Origin: Streptomyces hawaiiensis
GTDB taxonomy: Bacteria; Actinomycetota; Actinomycetes; Streptomycetales; Streptomycetaceae
Reading direction: 5' to 3'
DNA length: 64,000 bases
NCBI RefSeq assembly: GCF_004803895.1
Contig: NZ_CP021978.1
Location: forward strand, 1,302,001-1,366,000
A program made the translations under genes and the position numbers. Below are positions 53,509 through 61,885 of this stretch, one piece after another (the stretch's first letter is position 1; the number at the start of each line of letters is the position of its first letter). The notes beneath the pieces are model-generated. The model was given only the letters and a program-made list of their open reading frames with translations. It was not told the origin of the DNA and made no database searches.

Positions 53509-54108
53509 ATGGAACGGACCACCCCCTTCCCAAGCAGGCGCGGCATCCTCGCCGGCGCCGCCCTCGCCGCCGTCCCGTCCGCCCTGCTCTCGGGCACCCC
53601 GGCCGACGCCCGGCCCCAGGCCGTCGACCACCCCGGAGCGGCATGGCACCCGGCGAGCCGCAGCAACTACACACCGTCGAACCGCCCGCGCGCCCACCCA
53701 CTGCACTACGTGATCATCCACGTGGCGCAGACGACCTACTCCGGCACCGTCTCCGTCTTCCGGAACCCGAGCAAGAAGGTGTCCGCGCACTACGTGGTGC
53801 GCTCCTCCGACGGGCATGTCGCGCAGTGTGTGCGCGAGTCCGACATCGCCTGGCACGCGGGGAACTGGGACTACAACACCCGCAGCATCGGCATCGAGCA
53901 CGAAGGCTGGGTGGGCCGGCCCGGGTACTTCACCGACGCCATGTACGAGCGGTCGGCCCGGCTCACCGCGGCGATCTGTGCGCGGTACGGCATCCCGAGG
54001 AACCGCGCGCACATCATCGGCCACCACGAGGTACCGGGCAGCGACCACACCGACCCCGGCCGGCACTGGGACTGGAAGCGCTACCTCAGACTCGTCAAGT
54101 CCGCCTGA
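53509..54108 (+). CDS. Secreted N-acetylmuramoyl-L-alanine amidase
   Basis: Exported peptidoglycan amidase of 199 residues. The N-terminus has a twin-arginine signal SRRGILAGAALAAVPSALLS, suggesting Tat export. The amidase_2 fold is visible: HYVIIHVAQTTYSGTVSVFR (first zinc His), VSAHYVVRSSDGHVAQCVRE, ARYGIPRNRAHIIGHHEVPG and SDHTDPGRHWDWKRYL, with the last zinc ligand being an Asp (HTDPG). The ATG at 53509 is chosen since the RR motif follows; an upstream in-frame ATG is possible. The preceding 224 bases hold no gene. Confidence 0.92.
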   Translation: MERTTPFPSRRGILAGAALAAVPSALLSGTPADARPQAVDHPGAAWHPASRSNYTPSNRPRAHPLHYVIIHVAQTTYSGTVSVFRNPSKKVSAHYVVRSSDGHVAQCVRESDIAWHAGNWDYNTRSIGIEHEGWVGRPGYFTDAMYERSARLTAAICARYGIPRNRAHIIGHHEVPGSDHTDPGRHWDWKRYLRLVKSA

Positions 54109-54202
54109 AAGCCTGGTCGGAACCGCCGCGGTCCACCTCACGTCCCGGTTACAAATCGCTCAACCTCTGGTTGCGGACCGGTGAGCAGGCGACGATGGGG
54201 CC

Positions 54203-54601
54203 ATGACTCTGGCCCAGCGCGCCATGGAGCGCCTGCAGGCCTGGCCCGACCTGATGGTGGGCCCGGCGAGTTGCGGTACCGGAAGGGCGCTCCGTTCCGT
54301 CCGTGACGAGATCGTCCACTTCCACTCCGCGCGGGACGTGGACCTCCACCTCACTCGCCGGGCCATCCAGCGCATCCACTACGACCTCGCCGGTTCGAGC
54401 GCGATCCACCTGCTGCCCGGGTCGTGCTGGGTGACGGTCCACCTCGACTGCGAGGCGGACGTCGACCTGCTGCTGAGCCTGGTGAGCATCGCCCTCAAGG
54501 CCCACCAGACCCCACAGGCCGATGACGACGAGCCACGTCTCGCCGGGTGCAACTTCCACCGGGTCACGGTGCTCCCGCGTGACGCCGTGGCGGGCGGCTG
54601 A
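54203..54601 (+). CDS. DUF5519/luciferase-like family protein
   Basis: 132-residue protein of the family often annotated as luciferase family or DUF5519. Seen: QRAMERLQAWPDLMVGPASC, EIVHFHSARDVDLHLTRRAI, GSSAIHLLPGSCWVTVHLDC, and a conserved LLLSLVSIALKAHQ. No enzymatic activity is established. It sits upstream of the methyltransferase-Nudix fusion by three bases, likely co-transcribed. Confidence 0.75.
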   Translation: MTLAQRAMERLQAWPDLMVGPASCGTGRALRSVRDEIVHFHSARDVDLHLTRRAIQRIHYDLAGSSAIHLLPGSCWVTVHLDCEADVDLLLSLVSIALKAHQTPQADDDEPRLAGCNFHRVTVLPRDAVAGG

Positions 54602-54604
54602 GCC

Positions 54605-55777
54605 GTGGCGGAGGCACCGGAGGCGGTCAACGCCGAGGCCTGGGGCGCATATGGGGCGCATCATCTGCGACGGGGCACGGCGCTGCCCGAAGCGGCACGG
54701 ATCGACTGGGGATTCGAGGGCGGCGGGCCGGGGAGCGAGGTTCTCGGGGAGCTGACGGGCCGGCGGGTGCTGGACCTCGGGTGCGGTCCGGCCCGGCACG
54801 CCGCCCATCTGGTCCGGGCCCACGGCGCGCTGGTGGACGCGGTCGACGCCTCGGCCGGGCAGTACGAGCGGGCCCGCGCCCGCTACGGCTCGCTGCCCGG
54901 GCTGCGGCTGGTCCTGGGCGACGCGGTGGAGCATCTGCGTGAGGCCGAGCCGTACGACGTCGTCTACTCCGTCAACGCCGTCCCGTACATCGATCCGCAC
55001 CGGTTGCTGCCCGCCCTCGCCGGGGCGCTGAGGCCGGGTGGCAGGTTCTGCTTCACGGTGCTGCACAGCAACAGTCGTGGTGACGGGCCGTCGGACCGGG
55101 TCGCGGCCCGGCCCGAGATCCTGCGGCTGGCGGGTGGCGGTGAGGTCACCGTCCAGATGTGGGTGCTCACCCCGGAGCTCTGGACGGCGCTGCTCGCCGA
55201 GTACGGGCTGCGCGTGGAGGGGATCGATGTCCTCGACGCGCCGGAGGGCGGCAACAGGGCCTCCTACCGGCTCTTCCGGGTGACCCGGCCGGTCCGGGTC
55301 TCCTCCCGGCCGCGCGTCGGTAAGCCGCCGCCCGCGCACGCCGCGCTCGGGGTGGGTGCCGTCGTGTACGGGCCGCGCGGGCTGCTCCTGGGCCGGCACC
55401 GGCGCGGGACGTGGGAGCTGCCGGGCGGGACGGTGGAACCCGGGGAGTCGTTGCGGGAGACGGTCGTGCGCGAGCTCGGCGAGGAGACGGGGCTGGCGGC
55501 GCGGCCCGAGGACGTCCGGCTGCTCGGGACGCTCCTGGACGACGCGGGAGGTGTCGTCCGCGTCACCGTGCCCGCCCGGGTCACCATCTGGCGGGGCGAG
55601 CCGTCGGACCAGCCCGGGGAGAGCGTGGGCCGCTGGCGCTGGTTCGCCCTGGACCGGCTGCCGGAGCAGTTGTTCGTGTGCAGCGCGCAGGCCCTCACCG
55701 CCTGGCGGCCCGGCCTGCCGATCGACCACACGCCCGCGCATTTCACGCCGTACGACACCGGAACGGGTGACAGCTGA
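54605..55777 (+). CDS. Methyltransferase-Nudix hydrolase fusion
   Basis: Bifunctional protein of 390 residues. The N-terminal half is a class I SAM methyltransferase: [72 protein letters not shown]. The C-terminal part (from about 235) is a Nudix hydrolase with the box [24 protein letters not shown] in parts, matching Gx5Ex7REUxEExGU. The linker is short. The GTG at 54605 lies three bases after the DUF5519 stop. The combination suggests a nucleotide or nucleotide-sugar substrate with methyl transfer, but this is inference. Confidence 0.9.
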   Translation: MAEAPEAVNAEAWGAYGAHHLRRGTALPEAARIDWGFEGGGPGSEVLGELTGRRVLDLGCGPARHAAHLVRAHGALVDAVDASAGQYERARARYGSLPGLRLVLGDAVEHLREAEPYDVVYSVNAVPYIDPHRLLPALAGALRPGGRFCFTVLHSNSRGDGPSDRVAARPEILRLAGGGEVTVQMWVLTPELWTALLAEYGLRVEGIDVLDAPEGGNRASYRLFRVTRPVRVSSRPRVGKPPPAHAALGVGAVVYGPRGLLLGRHRRGTWELPGGTVEPGESLRETVVRELGEETGLAARPEDVRLLGTLLDDAGGVVRVTVPARVTIWRGEPSDQPGESVGRWRWFALDRLPEQLFVCSAQALTAWRPGLPIDHTPAHFTPYDTGTGDS

Positions 55778-55778
55778 A

Positions 55779-55801
55779 GCACCCAGAGGGGTGCGTTTTT
55801 T
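55779..55801 (+). terminator. Rho-independent terminator with U-tract
   Basis: GCACCC-AGAG-GGGTGC stem-loop (55779-55794) followed by GTTTTTTC, only two bases after the fusion gene's stop. A classic U-tract terminator is rare in such GC-rich DNA. Confidence 0.85.
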
Positions 55802-55904
55802 CAGCCGTTCCCGCGTAGTAGGTGCTCAGCCGCCTCCCCGGCCCCCGTGGTCTGGTGCACTGCCCCTGAGGGTCCCGACAGTTGACGAGGCATCAGGGGG
55901 CACG

Positions 55905-57140
55905 GTGGCAGGTCGTCGCAGGCGACGGGGTGCAGGCAGAGCGGTACTGGCGCTTCTCACGGCGTTCGGCGCGCTGACCGGCTCGGCCCTGGCGGGGGCG
56001 GCTCCGGCCGGCGCCGTCCAGAAGGGCGTACGGGTCGCTCCGGGCGTGACGTACGAGGAGTTCGACATCAGGGCGGCCAAGGGGGTGACGCACGCGCATG
56101 TGCTGAGGGTCGATCTGGGCAATCCTCAGGTGCGGGTGGATCTGCTGTACCCGGGGGCTGTGGCCGCACGCGGGCGGGTCTCGGCGATGGCGGACAGCCA
56201 GGGCGCGGTAGCCGGTATCAACGGAGATTTCTTCAACATCACCGAGGCGCAGCACCCTGGCGTCGAGGCGACCGGCGCGAGTGTGGGTCCGGCGATCGCG
56301 GCCGGGCGGACGCTCAAGGCGGCCGTGCCGAACGGCCAGCGGTTCGGGCCGGCGCTGCCGCACAGCACGACCACCGAGGACGTGTTCGGCGTCGGCACCG
56401 ACGGGCGGGCCCGGCTGGACCGGCTGGCGCTCAGGGGTTCGGTCCGTACGGCCGAGGCGCAGCTGCCTCTCGGTGGGCTCAACCAGTACGCGCTGGCGGT
56501 GGGTTCCATCGGCGCTTTCACCTCCGAGTGGGGCTCCGCCTCCAGGGTGCGCGCCACCTGCGGCACGGACACGGACCGCGCCGCTCCGTGCAGCACGGAC
56601 ACCTACGAGGTGACGGTCCGCGACGGCACGGTGGTCTCGGCCGCCGACACTCCGGGCAGCGGCCCCATCGCCGCGGGGACCACCGTGCTGGTCGGCCGGG
56701 AGGCGGGCGCCCAGCAGCTGCGCAAGTTCTCCACCGGCGCATCGGTCGAGGTCGAGCACGGCCTCGTGGCGGCCACGGACGGCGTCGCCTACCAGCTCGC
56801 CCTCGGCGGCTACCCGGTGCTCTCGGGCGGCCGGCCGCTGCCGGGGCTCGACAACGCGACGTCGGCCGTCCGTACGGCCGTGGGGATCGCCGACGGCGGG
56901 CGGCGCGTGCTGCTGCTCGCGCTGGACGGCGCCGCCGCCTACCGCAGCGGTCTGACGATCGCCGAAGTCGCCGGCACCCTGCGGAAGCTGGGCTCGGAGG
57001 ACGCCTTCAGTCTGGACGGCGGCGGGTCGTCGACCCTGGTCGCCCGGAAGCCGGGCGCGAGCGCGGTCTCCGTGCGCAACCACCCCAGCGGCGGCGCCGA
57101 ACGCCCGGTGGCGAACGGTATCGGCGTGTTCTCGGGGTGA
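55905..57140 (+). CDS. Secreted phosphodiester glycosidase (NAGPA-like)
   Basis: Exported protein of 411 residues with a basic, hydrophobic N-terminus (RAVLALLTAFGALTGSALAG, cleavage near AGAVQ). The NAGPA (phosphodiester glycosidase) domain shows VRVDLLYPGAVAARGRVSAM, GAVAGINGDFFNITEAQHPGV in parts, and the diagnostic EDAFSLDGGGSSTLVARKPG near the C-terminus. This domain uncovers mannose-6-phosphate in animals; in bacteria it acts on wall or polysaccharide phosphodiesters. The GTG at 55905 has AGGGGG upstream; an earlier GTG at 55791 would be inside the terminator stem. Confidence 0.88.
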   Translation: MAGRRRRRGAGRAVLALLTAFGALTGSALAGAAPAGAVQKGVRVAPGVTYEEFDIRAAKGVTHAHVLRVDLGNPQVRVDLLYPGAVAARGRVSAMADSQGAVAGINGDFFNITEAQHPGVEATGASVGPAIAAGRTLKAAVPNGQRFGPALPHSTTTEDVFGVGTDGRARLDRLALRGSVRTAEAQLPLGGLNQYALAVGSIGAFTSEWGSASRVRATCGTDTDRAAPCSTDTYEVTVRDGTVVSAADTPGSGPIAAGTTVLVGREAGAQQLRKFSTGASVEVEHGLVAATDGVAYQLALGGYPVLSGGRPLPGLDNATSAVRTAVGIADGGRRVLLLALDGAAAYRSGLTIAEVAGTLRKLGSEDAFSLDGGGSSTLVARKPGASAVSVRNHPSGGAERPVANGIGVFSG

Positions 57141-57142
57141 CC

Positions 57143-57337
57143 TCAGGGACGCAGACCGCTGACGATGTCCGCCGTCGCCGTGAGTCCGCTGTGGATGGTG
57201 GGGGCGATGCTGGTGCTGGCCAGATAGAACCCGAGCAGCAGGCAGACCAGCGCATGGGAGATCTTCAGACCGCCGCTGCGCAGGAAGATCACCGCCAGGA
57301 TCACCAGCAGCAGCACCACAGAGATGGAAATGGCCAT
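57143..57337 (-). CDS. Small conserved membrane protein
   Basis: 64-residue protein with two hydrophobic segments (ISVVLLLVILAVIFL and HALVCLLLGFYLAS) and a Gly-Leu-Lys-Ile-Ser loop. The sequence resembles a small protein commonly found in Streptomyces; no function known. ATG at 57335-57337 has GAGGAG seven bases upstream; an in-frame ATG at 57353-57355 would put the ribosome-binding site inside the gene. Stop at 57143 faces the glycosidase gene, two bases away. Confidence 0.72.
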   Translation of the reverse strand: MAISISVVLLLVILAVIFLRSGGLKISHALVCLLLGFYLASTSIAPTIHSGLTATADIVSGLRP

Positions 57338-57458
57338 CGTCAACTCCTCCGCCACGCCGCCATGTCCGGTTCACGGCGTTCGGCCGCAAGTGTGGCGTAG
57401 CGGAGGGTTCGTCCGGGCGGATGACCTGTCCGCCGAACGTGTGGTGTTCTGTGACCTT

Positions 57459-57502
57459 TTACTGCCCCAGGTGGCCCGCATTACTGCCCCAGGTAGTCCG
57501 CC
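57459..57502. repeat. 22-bp tandem duplication at 3' end of phosphodiesterase gene
   Basis: TTACTGCCCCAGGTNG occurs at 57459 and 57481, spaced by 22 bases, which is not a multiple of three. The copy proximal to the coding body would supply a stop in another frame; duplication therefore changed the C-terminus. The current stop codon is in the outer copy. Confidence 0.65.
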
Positions 57503-58352
57503 GGGCGTCGAGGAACGCCTCCAGTCCGGCGAGGTCGTCGGTGTTGAGGTAGTCGACGCCGGCGGCGAGCAGTTCGCCCCAGAGCGCGTCGCGGGCGGGT
57601 CCGGGCAGGTCCGGGGTCGCCCAGAACCGCACCTTCTGCCCGCGCTTGTGGGCGGTCCTGGCGATGCCCCGCAGCTTCTGCCGCTCGGCGTCCGGGAAGG
57701 CGCCGACGCCCTGCCAGGTGAAGTTGAGCGTCCAGTTGTCGCTGATCAGCGGGATGAAGGAGGCCGGCGCCGGGCTGCCGAGGTCGGTGAGGCGGCCGTC
57801 GTAGAAGGCGCGCCGGACGCTCTGGGCCTGCATGGGCGCGCGGGCCGCGCGGTCACCGGAGACGACGGCGGTGACCGGGCCGCGGAAGACGCGGCCGTGG
57901 GCGTACGTGGTGAACAGGTGCCGGTGGCGCCGGAGCCGGCGGTCGAGTTCGAGGTACGTCGACGAGCCCTCGGTCTTGATGTCGATGAGCAGGTACAGCG
58001 CGTCGCGGTATCCCCGGTACACCGAACCGTGGTTGGCGCGGACGCGGGCGGCGAGCGGGTCGAGGTAGAGGGACTCGAGGGTGCGGGAGGGGTCGAGGTC
58101 CTCCGGGTCGTGGGCGACGAGGAGTTGGTCGCCGACGAGGTGGATGTCGGCTTCGACGCTGCCGAAGCGGTGGTCGAGGGCGTCGAAGAGCGGGCGCGGG
58201 TGCTCGTAGTCGTTGTGGGCGTGGGCGCGCCACAACGGGCGGGGCCGGTGCGTGCGTTCGCCGGCCGGTGCGGGGGCGGCGGGGAGGGCGATCGAGCTCG
58301 CGAGGGCCGCGCCGAGGGTGGTGAGGGCCGTGCGACGGGTGGTGAGGGCCAT
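57459..58352 (-). CDS. Secreted glycerophosphodiester/PI-specific phosphodiesterase-like protein
   Basis: 297 residues with a Tat-like signal TTRRTALTTLGAALASSIAL. The TIM-barrel catalytic motif HAHNDYEHPRPLFDALDHRF and metal-binding GSVEADIHLVGDQLLVAHDP match GDPD/PI-PLC-like enzymes. It likely hydrolyses phosphodiesters of glycerophospholipids or phosphatidylinositol outside the cell. The 3' end contains a 13-base direct repeat (57459 and 57481); a frame effect from that duplication may have extended the protein by a few residues (see repeat). Confidence 0.85.
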   Translation of the reverse strand: MALTTRRTALTTLGAALASSIALPAAPAPAGERTHRPRPLWRAHAHNDYEHPRPLFDALDHRFGSVEADIHLVGDQLLVAHDPEDLDPSRTLESLYLDPLAARVRANHGSVYRGYRDALYLLIDIKTEGSSTYLELDRRLRRHRHLFTTYAHGRVFRGPVTAVVSGDRAARAPMQAQSVRRAFYDGRLTDLGSPAPASFIPLISDNWTLNFTWQGVGAFPDAERQKLRGIARTAHKRGQKVRFWATPDLPGPARDALWGELLAAGVDYLNTDDLAGLEAFLDARRTTWGSNAGHLGQ

Positions 58353-58481
58353 GCTCTGCCTCCCTGGAGGTGCCGTACGGGAACCCTGCGAGTATGGGGT
58401 CCCGGCAGGCTCAAGGAGCAGGCCCGCGCACGGAGTTGGCCGGACTGCCGCGACGCGTTCACTTCAGCGGACCGGGGCGCG

Positions 58482-58517
58482 CGGAAAGGCCCGCCCCTGG
58501 TGGGACGGGCCTTTCCG
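58482..58517 (-). terminator. Terminator of the acyl-CoA dehydrogenase operon
   Basis: A 12-bp perfect stem CGGAAAGGCCCG (58482-58493) / CGGGCCTTTCCG (58506-58517), with a 12-base loop, lies 29 bases beyond the stop of the last gene. It is one of the strongest hairpins in the window. Confidence 0.75.
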
Positions 58518-58546
58518 GGCTTTGCCAGGCGTCGGCAGGGTGTAGG

Positions 58547-59629
58547 TCAGGGGGCCTGGAGGTCGACCAGTGCGGCCAGTGCCTCCCGGTGGGCGCCCGG
58601 CGTGCCGTAGGCGATCGAGTCGGCCTTGGCGCGCTTGAGGTACAGATGCGCGGGGTGTTCCCACGTCATGCCGATGCCGCCGTGCAGTTGCACCGCCTCC
58701 TCGGCGGCGTGCACGGCCACGGGTGCCGCGTAGGCCTGGGCGACGGTGACGGCCACGTCGGCGTCCTCGCCCGCGGCCAGGGCGTCAGCGGCGTTGCGGG
58801 CCGCCGCGCGGGTGTTGACGACCTCCAGCCACAGGTGGGCCAGCCGGTGCTTGATCGCCTGGAAGCCGCCGACGGGCCGGTTGAACTGCTTGCGTTCCTT
58901 CAGGTAGCGGACGGTCTCCGTCAGCGTCCACTCGGCCAGCCCGAACTGCTCGGAGGCGAGCAGCCCGGCGCCGGCGCGCAGGGCTCGGCGCACGGCGGGT
59001 TCGGCGTCGCCCAGCAGCCGGCCCGGCGCTCCGTCGAGGGTGACGGTCGCGAGCGGCCGGGTCAGGTCCAGGGAGGTCTGGGGCGTGACCGTCGCGGCGG
59101 TGGCGTCGACCGCGTACAGACCGCCGTCGTCGGCCGGCACGAGCAGCACGTCGGCCACGGCCGCGTCCGCGATGCCGGTCAGTTCGCCGTGCAGCAGCCC
59201 GTCCTCGTGCCGGACGACCCGGTAGGCGGCACCCGGTGCGACGTTGAGGGCGACCGCGAGGGCGCCGATCGTCGTCCCGGTCGCGAGGCCGCGCAGGAGG
59301 TCGTCGGCACCGCAGGCCAGCAGGGCCTCGGTGGCGACGACCGCGCTCGTCAGATACGGCACGGGAGCGACCGCGCGCCCCAGCTCCTCCAGCACCACGG
59401 CGGCTTCCCGGTGCGTGGCACCCTGGCCGTCGAGTTCCTCGGGCACCAGCAGGCCGGCGAGGCCCATGCCCTCGGTGAGGGCCTTCCACAGGGCCCGGTG
59501 GTGCGGGGCGTCCGACTCGGTGCGGGCGATGACGCCGGGCGCGTCACAGTGGTCGGTGAGCAGGTCGCGGACGGCGGCGCGCAGCGCCTCTTCCTCTTCC
59601 GAGTACAACAGGTCGCGCTCGTTCTTCAC
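58547..59629 (-). CDS. Acyl-CoA dehydrogenase (second subunit-type)
   Basis: Flavoenzyme of 360 residues of the acyl-CoA dehydrogenase family, oxidising acyl-CoA to enoyl-CoA. N-terminal helical domain EEEALRAAVRDLLTDHCDAP, then VPEELDGQGATHREAAVVLEELGR in parts, and the C-terminal helix ERKQFNRPVGGFQAIKHRLA followed by AVQLHGGIGMTWEHPAHLYLKRA in parts. The central segment has diverged from the catalytic-base motif, and the order of helices suits the FadE-type partner of heteromeric dehydrogenases. The ATG overlaps the upstream dehydrogenase's TGA by four bases. Confidence 0.88.
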   Translation of the reverse strand: MKNERDLLYSEEEEALRAAVRDLLTDHCDAPGVIARTESDAPHHRALWKALTEGMGLAGLLVPEELDGQGATHREAAVVLEELGRAVAPVPYLTSAVVATEALLACGADDLLRGLATGTTIGALAVALNVAPGAAYRVVRHEDGLLHGELTGIADAAVADVLLVPADDGGLYAVDATAATVTPQTSLDLTRPLATVTLDGAPGRLLGDAEPAVRRALRAGAGLLASEQFGLAEWTLTETVRYLKERKQFNRPVGGFQAIKHRLAHLWLEVVNTRAAARNAADALAAGEDADVAVTVAQAYAAPVAVHAAEEAVQLHGGIGMTWEHPAHLYLKRAKADSIAYGTPGAHREALAALVDLQAP

Positions 59630-60807
59630 CGGGCCAGGTCCTTCCAGGCGACGTCCTTGTCGGTGCGCGGCTCGGCGGGCAGGCCCAGGACGCGCTCGGC
59701 GACGATGTTCAGCAGGACCTCGCTGGTCCCGCCCTCGATGCTGTTGCCCTTGGAGCGCAGGTAGCGGTAGCCGGCGTCGCGGCCGGTGAAGTCGACGAGC
59801 TCCGGGCGCCGCATGGTCCAGTCGTCGTACAGCAGGCCCTCCTCACCGAGGAGTTCCACCTCCAGGCCGCTGATCTCCTGGTTGAGGCGGGCGAAGGCCA
59901 GCTTCATGCCGGCGCCCTCGGGGCCCGGCTGGCCCACGACGAGTTGCTGGCGCAGCCGCTCCGCGGTGAGGCGGGAGACCTCGGACTCCACCCAGAGCTT
60001 CAGCAGCCGCTGGTGCAGATCGTGGGTGCGCAGCTCGGGCCGCTCACGCCAGGTCTTCGAGATCGGGCCGATCATGCCGCCCTCACGGGGCAGCCGCATG
60101 CCGCCGATGGCCACGCGCTCGTTGTTGAGCGTGGTCTGCGCGACCTTCCAGCCGTCCCCGACCGCACCGAGGCGGCGCGCGTCGGGGATGCGGACGTCGG
60201 TGAGGAACACCTCGTTGAACTCGGCCTCGCCGGTGATCTGCCGCAGGGGCCGCACCTCGACGCCCGGGTCGGTCATGTCGCAGACGAAGTACGTGATGCC
60301 CCGGTGCTTGGGCACCTCCGGGTCGGTGCGGGCGATGAGGATCGCCCAGCGGGCCACATGGGCGCTGGACGTCCAGACCTTCTGCCCGTTGACCACCCAG
60401 CCGTCGCCCTCGCGGACCGCCCGCGTGCCCAGCGCGGCCAGGTCGGATCCGGCGCCGGGCTCACTGAACAGCTGGCACCAGACCTCCTCGCCCGTCCACA
60501 GGGGCCTGAGGTACCGCCGCTTCTGCTCGTCGGTGCCGAAGCCCAGGATGGTCGGAGCGGCCATGCCGAGGCCGATGCCAATGCGGCGCGGGTCGTTGTC
60601 GGGCGCCCCGGCGGCCTCCAGCTCGGCGTCCACGACGGCCTGGAGGGACCGGGGGGCACCAAGCCCGCCGAGGCCCTCCGGGTAGTGCACCCAGGCGAGT
60701 CCGGCGTCGAAGCGGGCCCGCAGGAAGTCCAGCCGGTCGGTGGAGGCCGGCGGGTGAGCGGCCAGCAACTCCCGGGTGCGGCGGCGCAGTTCCTCGGTGT
60801 CGGTCAT
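59626..60807 (-). CDS. Acyl-CoA dehydrogenase
   Basis: Flavoenzyme of 393 residues. FAD and substrate motifs: VWCQLFSEPGAGSDLAALGTRA, WVVNGQKVWTSSAHVARWAI and GNSIEGGTSEVLLNIVAERVLGLP, with the last typical of the catalytic C-terminal region. It is translationally coupled to both neighbours by four-base overlaps, giving a two-dehydrogenase plus oxidoreductase operon. Such pairs in actinomycetes form heterotetramers acting on steroid-side-chain or branched acyl-CoA; the substrate here is not known. Confidence 0.92.
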   Translation of the reverse strand: MTDTEELRRRTRELLAAHPPASTDRLDFLRARFDAGLAWVHYPEGLGGLGAPRSLQAVVDAELEAAGAPDNDPRRIGIGLGMAAPTILGFGTDEQKRRYLRPLWTGEEVWCQLFSEPGAGSDLAALGTRAVREGDGWVVNGQKVWTSSAHVARWAILIARTDPEVPKHRGITYFVCDMTDPGVEVRPLRQITGEAEFNEVFLTDVRIPDARRLGAVGDGWKVAQTTLNNERVAIGGMRLPREGGMIGPISKTWRERPELRTHDLHQRLLKLWVESEVSRLTAERLRQQLVVGQPGPEGAGMKLAFARLNQEISGLEVELLGEEGLLYDDWTMRRPELVDFTGRDAGYRYLRSKGNSIEGGTSEVLLNIVAERVLGLPAEPRTDKDVAWKDLAR

Positions 60808-61769
60808 GCTGCCTCCTCCATGACGACCGCGACCCGGCCGGTGGTCAGACCGTCCGCCACCTTCTGCACTGCGGCGGCCGCCGAGCCGAGCGGCACGCGT
60901 TCGCTCACCAGCGGCTTGATCGCACCCCGGGCGGCCAGCTCGGTGAGCTGCTCGTGGCAGCGCTGGACCAGCTTGGGGTTCTTGGTGTTGTACAGGCCCC
61001 AGTGCAGGCCGAGGATCGAGTAGTTCTTCACCAGGGCGTGGTTCAGACCCGGGCTGGGGATCGTGCCGCTGGCGAAGCCGACGACGACGATGCGTCCCTC
61101 GAAGGCGACGGTCTTGGCGGACTGGGTGTAGGCCTCGCCGCCGACCGGGTCGTAGATCACGTCGGCGCCCCGGCCGCCGGTGGCCTCCTTGACGGCGGCG
61201 ACGACGTCCTCGGAGCGCCGGTCGATCACGACGTCGCAGCCCAGCTCGCGGGCGACGGCCGCCTTCCCTGAGCCGCCGACGACACCGATGACGGTGGCGC
61301 CGGCGGCCTTCCCGAGCTGCACGGCCGCGCTGCCGACCCCTCCTGCGGCAGCGTGGACGAGCAGGGTCTCGCCGGCCTCCAGACCGGCCCGGCGGTGCAG
61401 ACCGAACCAGCCGGTCTGGTAGCCGATGTGCAGGGCGGCGGCTTCGGCGTCGTCGAGGGCCTCCGGCGCGGGCAGCAGGGCGGCGGCGTCCGCGACGGCG
61501 TACTCGGCGAAGCCGCCGTGGGGCAGCGCCGGGTTGGCGATCACCCGGCGGCCGTCCTGGGTCTCGCCGCAGATCTCCACGCCCGGCGTGAACGGCAGCG
61601 GCGGCCTGACCTGGTACTGGCCGCGGCACAGCAGGGCGTCCGGGAAGTTGATGTTGGCCGCACGCACCTTGAGCAGGACCTGGCCGTCACCGGGCGTGGG
61701 CGGCTCCACGTCCTGGAGCCGCATCACCTCGCCCGGCTCGCCGTTCTCGTGCACTTGCCATGCCTGCAT
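60804..61769 (-). CDS. NADPH:quinone oxidoreductase-like (MDR family) protein
   Basis: Zinc-independent medium-chain reductase of 321 residues: ENGEPGEVMRLQDVEPPTPGDGQVLLKVRAANINFPDAL in parts, VEICGETQDGRRVIANPALP, cofactor motif LLVHAAAGGVGSAAVQLGKA and YDPVGGEAYTQSAKTVAFEG. No zinc-binding Cys/His set. It is the first gene of the dehydrogenase operon, overlapping the next gene by four bases. Possibly an enoyl-CoA reductase-like step in the same pathway, inferred from context only. Confidence 0.9.
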   Translation of the reverse strand: MQAWQVHENGEPGEVMRLQDVEPPTPGDGQVLLKVRAANINFPDALLCRGQYQVRPPLPFTPGVEICGETQDGRRVIANPALPHGGFAEYAVADAAALLPAPEALDDAEAAALHIGYQTGWFGLHRRAGLEAGETLLVHAAAGGVGSAAVQLGKAAGATVIGVVGGSGKAAVARELGCDVVIDRRSEDVVAAVKEATGGRGADVIYDPVGGEAYTQSAKTVAFEGRIVVVGFASGTIPSPGLNHALVKNYSILGLHWGLYNTKNPKLVQRCHEQLTELAARGAIKPLVSERVPLGSAAAAVQKVADGLTTGRVAVVMEEAA

Positions 61770-61885
61770 GCGGGGCCTCCACGGGGGACTGCTTCGTCTG
61801 ACCGGGGTCGGTTCGCATACTAAGCGGTCGCTTGCCGACTAGGGAACAGTCCCCGGCAAAGTCCCGCCCGGAGACACCCCGTACG

